DNA from: Paraclostridium benzoelyticum
GTDB lineage: Bacteria; Bacillota; Clostridia; Peptostreptococcales; Peptostreptococcaceae
DNA length: 59,581 bases
NCBI RefSeq assembly: GCF_001006285.1
Contig: NZ_LBBT01000021.1
Coordinates: 1-59,581 of the forward strand
Direction: 5' to 3'
Positions 55,727-59,581 of this stretch are shown in pieces. The notes under the pieces are model-generated. The model was given only the letters and a program-made list of their open reading frames with translations. It was not told where the DNA came from and ran no database searches. Both the position numbers and the translations under genes were made by a program. Numbering within the stretch: position 1 is the stretch's first letter; the number at the start of each line of letters is the position of its first letter.

Positions 55727-56658
55727 TTAATCACCTCATATATATTTAAAGACATCACTTGTATACTCAAATTAAAGTTACAATTACTTTTTAACTTTTT
55801 CTTAGTCTCTTCTATTATATCAATAATCTTAGACACTTGAGAATAGTTAATTTTTTTGCTCATATTTTGTAAAAATGTTATTTTATCTATATTTATAATC
55901 ATATCTTTATTTATATTTTCTTTTAGCATCATTATATCTCTAAAATAATTCAAAGTTATATCCAAAACTTCAATAATATTATCTTTATATTTGTCATACT
56001 TACTTGGAAGTTCTAATATATCAACTACATTCTTGTCTAACATAGTTTGTATATTACTTTGAATATCTTCTCTCATTACCATAAAATCTGATGACTCAGA
56101 CAGTTCTAAAGCTTTGCTTATACTTCCTCTAGAAAATGTAGCTAACATACTAGCTTTTCTATCTTCAATTCCCTTTGTTTTTAAATACTCCTTTAATTCT
56201 ATAAAAGGTATTGGTAAAAACTTTACTATATCACATCTTGACTTTATTGTATCTAGTAATGAGTTTTTATTATTTGTTAAAAGTATTATTATTACGTAGT
56301 TAGGTGGCTCTTCTAATGTTTTTAATAATGCATTTTGAGACTCTATAGTCATTTTTTCTGCATCAGTAATTAAATATATTTTATAGTCTCCATGTGGCTT
56401 TATTATAACATCAGTCTGTAAGCTTCTTATTTGAGCTATTTTTATACTTGCACCTTGAGGTTCTATAGATATAAAATCAGGGTTATTCTCAAGATGTTTT
56501 GTTTTAAGTAAAAATTTTGCAAACTCCTGTGCAAGTGTGCTTTTACCAACTCCATTTATTCCCTCAAATAAATATGCATGATTTATTTTATCTTTTGTAA
56601 TAGAGTTTGATAAATATTTTTTAGCAAAACTTTGTCCTATAATATTTTCAAAATACAT
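55723..56658 (-). CDS. holB: DNA polymerase III delta-prime subunit
   Basis: The protein is part of the clamp loader that places the sliding clamp on DNA. The 311 residues have the P-loop FEGINGVGKSTLA and LLKTLEEPPNYVIIIL with the SRC motif (DTIKSRCDIVKF). The zinc-binding cysteine cluster normally found after the P-loop region in delta-prime is not visible; the segment reads KFLLKTKHLENNPDFISIEP, with no cysteine. It lies 2 bases after tmk and overlaps ricT by 4. Confidence 0.94.
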   Translation of the reverse strand: MYFENIIGQSFAKKYLSNSITKDKINHAYLFEGINGVGKSTLAQEFAKFLLKTKHLENNPDFISIEPQGASIKIAQIRSLQTDVIIKPHGDYKIYLITDAEKMTIESQNALLKTLEEPPNYVIIILLTNNKNSLLDTIKSRCDIVKFLPIPFIELKEYLKTKGIEDRKASMLATFSRGSISKALELSESSDFMVMREDIQSNIQTMLDKNVVDILELPSKYDKYKDNIIEVLDITLNYFRDIMMLKENINKDMIINIDKITFLQNMSKKINYSQVSKIIDIIEETKKKLKSNCNFNLSIQVMSLNIYEVIK

Positions 56659-56660
56659 AT

Positions 56661-57350
56661 CTATTTCTCCATAGAATCTATAGTTTTTTTAACGACTTTA
56701 TATATTTCTTCATGTATGTTATCTATACTTCTTAATTTTTCATCGTCTATACAATCAATTTTATTCCAATTATACTTGTTTGCTATATATAAAGAGTTAT
56801 TATATGATCTTGTTAGATAGTCTATATCACTTTCATGTATATCCTTTTTTTCTTCCCCTGTAAATTTATTTTTTCTATTTTCCATAAGTTTTTTACTAAA
56901 CTCTACAGGAACATCCAAAAATACTACACAATCTGGTTGTGGAATCTTATATAAATTAAACTCAAAGTCAAATAACCAATTTATATATTTATCTCTTTCT
57001 TGTTCATCCATTTTCGATGCTTGATGAACCATATTTGAAGTAGTATATCTATCTGCTATTATAATTCCGCCTTCATTATAAAAAGATTCCCATTCCGTTT
57101 TAAAAGATGCGTATCTATCTGCTGCGAAGAATGTAGAAGCTACATATGCATCTACATCATTAGCATTTTTCCCGAAGTCTCCATTTAAATACATCTTAAC
57201 TAGTGAAGCAGAGTCTGATTTATAGTTTGGATATTCGACTTTTTTTACTTTATACCCATCCTCTATTAATCTATTGTATAATTTTTTGGTTTGAGTTGCT
57301 TTTCCGCTAGCATCTGAACCACTTTCTATAATTATTAACTTTCCTTTCAT
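56661..57350 (-). CDS. tmk: Thymidylate kinase
   Basis: Tmk phosphorylates dTMP to dTDP. The 229-residue protein has a P-loop variant GSDASGKAT (11-19) where most family members have GxDGxGKST, and the DR motif in IIIADRYTTSNMVHQ. The LID region carries RKNKFTGEEKKD. AGGTGT precedes the ATG. It is followed at once by holB, as in Bacillus. Both P-loop changes are small residues, so function is probably kept; some clostridial enzymes are of this longer type. Confidence 0.93.
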   Translation of the reverse strand: MKGKLIIIESGSDASGKATQTKKLYNRLIEDGYKVKKVEYPNYKSDSASLVKMYLNGDFGKNANDVDAYVASTFFAADRYASFKTEWESFYNEGGIIIADRYTTSNMVHQASKMDEQERDKYINWLFDFEFNLYKIPQPDCVVFLDVPVEFSKKLMENRKNKFTGEEKKDIHESDIDYLTRSYNNSLYIANKYNWNKIDCIDDEKLRSIDNIHEEIYKVVKKTIDSMEK

Positions 57351-57426
57351 TTTTTACACCTATCAATATTGATCACGCTTAATATACTCATATACGTAAC
57401 TAATATTCTCTTCCTTTCTTATGAAT

Positions 57427-58842
57427 TTAATCTATGTCTATAACTTGAATAAACCTAAGTTCACTATCTTTAACTCCATTAACGTTCATTCCCTTAGATT
57501 TACATTCTATAATGTAATCAATAACTTCTTTCGTAATCTCTTCTCCTGAAGATACTAAGCTAACTCCAGGTGGATATGGTATTATATACTCACCTGAAAT
57601 TTTTCCTATGCTATTCTCTATTTTAACATTTTTTTTATCCATATAGAATGCTTCTCTTGGACTTAATATCTTTTTAGGTAATTTAATTGGATACGATACG
57701 TTTTTTAAATGACTTTCTTTCTTATAAATTTTATCTATTTCAAATAATACATCTTTTAACTTTACAAATTCATCTTTTGTATTCCCAATTGTTGCAATCA
57801 ATAAAACACCATAGTAATTAGATAACTCAACCTGTATATTATAATTTTCTCTTAAAATATTTTCTAATTCATGTCCCGTAATCCCAAGTTTCTTTGTATT
57901 TAAAAATATTTTAGTATAATCTTTACTTTCATCTACTTTAATATTTTTAAGCTTATAAAGTTCACTTTTAAATTCATCTATATTACTTAAAAGTTTGTCC
58001 ATCAAATCAAACCCGTTTTTTTCGTATATATCTACAGCTATATCCAAAGATGCCATAAGTAAATATGATGGGCTTGAAGATTCTGTTATTCTCAGCATAT
58101 TTGTTAACTTATTTATATTTATTCTATTTCCTTTAATATGAATCATAGATGATTGTGTAAAGGATGGTAATGTTTTATGAGTACTTTGTATTACTATATC
58201 TGCGCCTTGGCTTAATGCTGTCTCTGGTAGCTTCTCACTTAACCCTAAGTGAGCTCCATGGGCTTCATCTATTATAACAGTCATACCTTTTTCATGTGCA
58301 TAACTACAAATAGACTTTAAATCAAATATATCCCCAAAATAAGTTGGATAAGTCAGAAAAACTGCCTTTGCATCTAAATTTGAGTCTATGACACTTTTTA
58401 CATCATCAAAGCTAACTCCAGATAAAGTATTACTATCTTTATTTATACTAGGATTAACATAAATTGGATCTATATCTCCAATTATACAGGAATTAATCGC
58501 TGATTGATGACAATCTCTATTTAGTATTATTTTTTCTTTAGGATTTACAGAAGCCATTATAGCTGCCTCAATTCCACAAGTAGATCCATTCACTAAATAA
58601 AAAGTTTTATCGCTTTTAAATACTTCTGAAGCCCTTTTAAGAGACTCTTTTATACACTCTTCTGGTGAATGTAAATTATCCGCCCCTGGAATCTCAGTTG
58701 TATCTAGCTTATATAAATTTTCAAGTATATCTTCATACCCTAGCATTTTATATATAGCGCCTTTCTTATGACCTGGCATATGAAATGATATTATATTATC
58801 ATCAACTATTTTTCTTAAAGAATCTATTATTGGTGTATTCAT
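57427..58842 (-). CDS. Orn/Lys/Arg decarboxylase family PLP enzyme (YaaO-like)
   Basis: The 471-residue protein has the family pattern: FHMPGHKKG at the start, STCGIEAAI, DEAHGAHLG, the cofactor lysine Lys223 in QSTHKTLPSFTQ, and a C-terminal domain with PPGVSLVSSGEEI. It is the short form without the N-terminal response-regulator-like wing. It probably decarboxylates a basic amino acid for polyamine synthesis, but the substrate is not clear. The ATG has no good ribosome site; a strong AGGAGGAGG lies 42 bases upstream before a tiny open frame. It is upstream of tmk as yaaO is in Bacillus. Confidence 0.9.
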   Translation of the reverse strand: MNTPIIDSLRKIVDDNIISFHMPGHKKGAIYKMLGYEDILENLYKLDTTEIPGADNLHSPEECIKESLKRASEVFKSDKTFYLVNGSTCGIEAAIMASVNPKEKIILNRDCHQSAINSCIIGDIDPIYVNPSINKDSNTLSGVSFDDVKSVIDSNLDAKAVFLTYPTYFGDIFDLKSICSYAHEKGMTVIIDEAHGAHLGLSEKLPETALSQGADIVIQSTHKTLPSFTQSSMIHIKGNRININKLTNMLRITESSSPSYLLMASLDIAVDIYEKNGFDLMDKLLSNIDEFKSELYKLKNIKVDESKDYTKIFLNTKKLGITGHELENILRENYNIQVELSNYYGVLLIATIGNTKDEFVKLKDVLFEIDKIYKKESHLKNVSYPIKLPKKILSPREAFYMDKKNVKIENSIGKISGEYIIPYPPGVSLVSSGEEITKEVIDYIIECKSKGMNVNGVKDSELRFIQVIDID

Positions 58843-58853
58843 TACTTTTAATT

Positions 58854-58874
58854 TTACTTTAACTTAAATTTCAA
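58854..58874 (-). CDS. Possible six-codon leader peptide before the decarboxylase gene
   Basis: An AGGAGGAGG site (58884-58892) lies 9 bases before a TTG that opens a six-codon frame (MKFKLK, stop TAA at 58854-58856). The decarboxylase ATG begins 11 bases later and lacks its own ribosome site, so the leader could couple or regulate its translation. Three of six residues are lysine. It may also be chance. Confidence 0.3.
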   Translation of the reverse strand: MKFKLK

Positions 58875-58989
58875 GCTAAAGATCCTCCTCCTAAAACATA
58901 TTGTGGTTATATTAAACAACTATTTCAATCATATAATTATAATCAAGTTTTTTAAAGTATCTTTTATCATTTTTTACTTTATATTTTAA

Positions 58990-59230
58990 TCCCATCTCGT
59001 ACAAGTGTAATCTTTTTATTTTTATACAACAAAAAGTGGTTGATATTTAGTTTGCAGCGAAGTAATCTCTTAAATCATCTTTTCTCATCTCTTTGTATCC
59101 TCCCGTACAAGCGTAATTCTTTTATATTTTGCACAACAAAAAGTGGTTGAGACTTAGTTTGTAGCGCAGCGGTCATTCAAAGCATTTTCTCAGCTTTATG
59201 ACCCAAGCACAAACTAAATATCAACCACCA
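58990..59230. repeat. Three copies of a sequence that flanks 5S rRNA
   Basis: GTGGTTGATATTTAGTTTG occurs at 59036-59054, with two mismatches (GTGGTTGAGACTTAGTTTG) at 59143-59161, and exactly on the minus strand at 59210-59228. Each copy is preceded by a CGTAATCTTTT-like tract; in the minus-strand copy this follows the 5S gene directly. The gap of 418 bases from the decarboxylase gene to 5S holds these repeats and no convincing gene. Confidence 0.75.
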
Positions 59231-59259
59231 CTTAAATCCACGTAAAATAAAAAAGATTA

Positions 59260-59376
<117 letters not shown>

Positions 59377-59427
59377 AATCTTTATTTAGAGTTAGTACTC
59401 TAAAAACTGAATAACATTTGTAAGATT

Positions 59428-59498
59428 AAAATTCACCGTGATCATTTCGCCAACGTCTAAATATTCATATACATTCATATTTATCCCGTTGCTCAAAT
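59428..59498 (+). repeat. Structured intergenic element, copy 3, in the 23S-5S spacer
   Basis: The spacer between 23S and 5S contains AAAATTCACC, CATTTCGCCAACGTC, a weak AT hairpin, and CCCGTTGCTCAAA. The GCCAACG and CGTTGC blocks can pair. The same blocks occur in the 43.8 kb and 54.6 kb intergenic elements. Confidence 0.55.
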
Positions 59499-59501
59499 AA
59501 T

Positions 59502-59581
59502 CTTGGTCAAGTCCTCGATCTATTAGTATCGGTAAGCTACATACATTGCTGCACTTACACCTCCGACCTATCAACCAGGTA
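59502..59581 (-). rRNA. rrl: 23S ribosomal RNA, 3' end (partial)
   Basis: The minus strand reads GGTCGGAGGTGTAAGTGCAG, then GCTTACCGATACTAATAGAT, and ends CGAGGACTTGACCAA, the conserved 3' terminus of bacterial 23S rRNA. The rest lies beyond the window edge. It is followed by the spacer and 5S. Confidence 0.95.

Noticed and set aside
59392..59574. 60-codon open frame across the 23S-5S spacer
   Set aside because: It lies in the 3' end of 23S rRNA and the spacer; it is not a protein gene.

Overview
This window is AT-rich, low-GC Gram-positive DNA from an endospore-forming member of the Clostridia. Gene content, gene order and T-box leaders point to the Peptostreptococcaceae (Clostridioides, Paraclostridium, Romboutsia and relatives); I cannot name the species. 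Sporulation genes spoIIE, spoVB, spoVT, spoVG, spmAB and yabPQ are present. Almost everything, including the rRNA operon entering at the right edge, is on the minus strand. Only murC and the pncB-lrp pair are on the plus strand. This strand bias suggests a replication origin beyond the right edge, with the fork moving leftwards.

Layout, left to right. (1) 0.1-10.6 kb: upp, rpiB, tsaC/sua5, a ZIP transporter, prfA, prmC, a DUF1385 (YqhQ-like) membrane protein, tdk, rpmE, rho, glpX and a transaldolase-like gene. This matches the Bacillus fsa-glpX-rho-rpmE-tdk-prfA-prmC-ywlC-rpiB-upp region. (2) 10.7-33.1 kb: a membrane-anchored PepF-type peptidase, a gene-free DnaA-box-rich stretch, then spoIIE, ppx, divIC, yabQ, yabP, rqcP, hup, yabN/mazG, spoVB, spoVT, prsA, mfd, pth, a prepilin peptidase, pilT, prs, glmU, spoVG and purR. 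This is the Bacillus purR-spoVG-glmU-prs-pth-mfd-spoVT-yabMNOPQ-divIC-spoIIE block with type IV pilus genes inserted. (3) 33.3-43.4 kb: murC, an anchored unknown protein, a CDF cation transporter, an M20 peptidase, a very acidic Tyr/Glu-rich unknown protein, then ksgA, rnmV, tatD and metG, with metG behind a methionine T-box. (4) 43.9-46.6 kb: a polar amino-acid ABC transporter operon behind a T-box leader with one specifier domain and two consecutive antiterminator/terminator modules; the specifier reads as AGA (Arg). (5) 46.8-58.9 kb: spmB, spmA, pncB-lrp, a VanY-like carboxypeptidase, an aspartate aminotransferase, an HD-domain protein, rsmI, yabB, ricT, holB, tmk and a YaaO-like PLP decarboxylase. 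This is the Bacillus yaaO-tmk-holB-yaaT-yabB-yabC order. (6) 58.9-59.6 kb: repeats, 5S rRNA and the 3' end of 23S rRNA.

Most genes are housekeeping (translation, envelope precursors, nucleotide salvage, repair) or sporulation genes. The unusual parts are mainly non-coding: a cluster of DnaA boxes with one Spo0A-box match between spoIIE and pepF, a tandem T-box, a hairpin immediately before pepF, a family of structured intergenic elements shared with the 23S-5S spacer, and three copies of a 5S-flanking sequence. Among proteins, the acidic Tyr/Glu-rich protein, the anchored PepF and the two-gene pilT/pilD locus deserve attention. I saw no insertion sequence, prophage, CRISPR array or tRNA gene.
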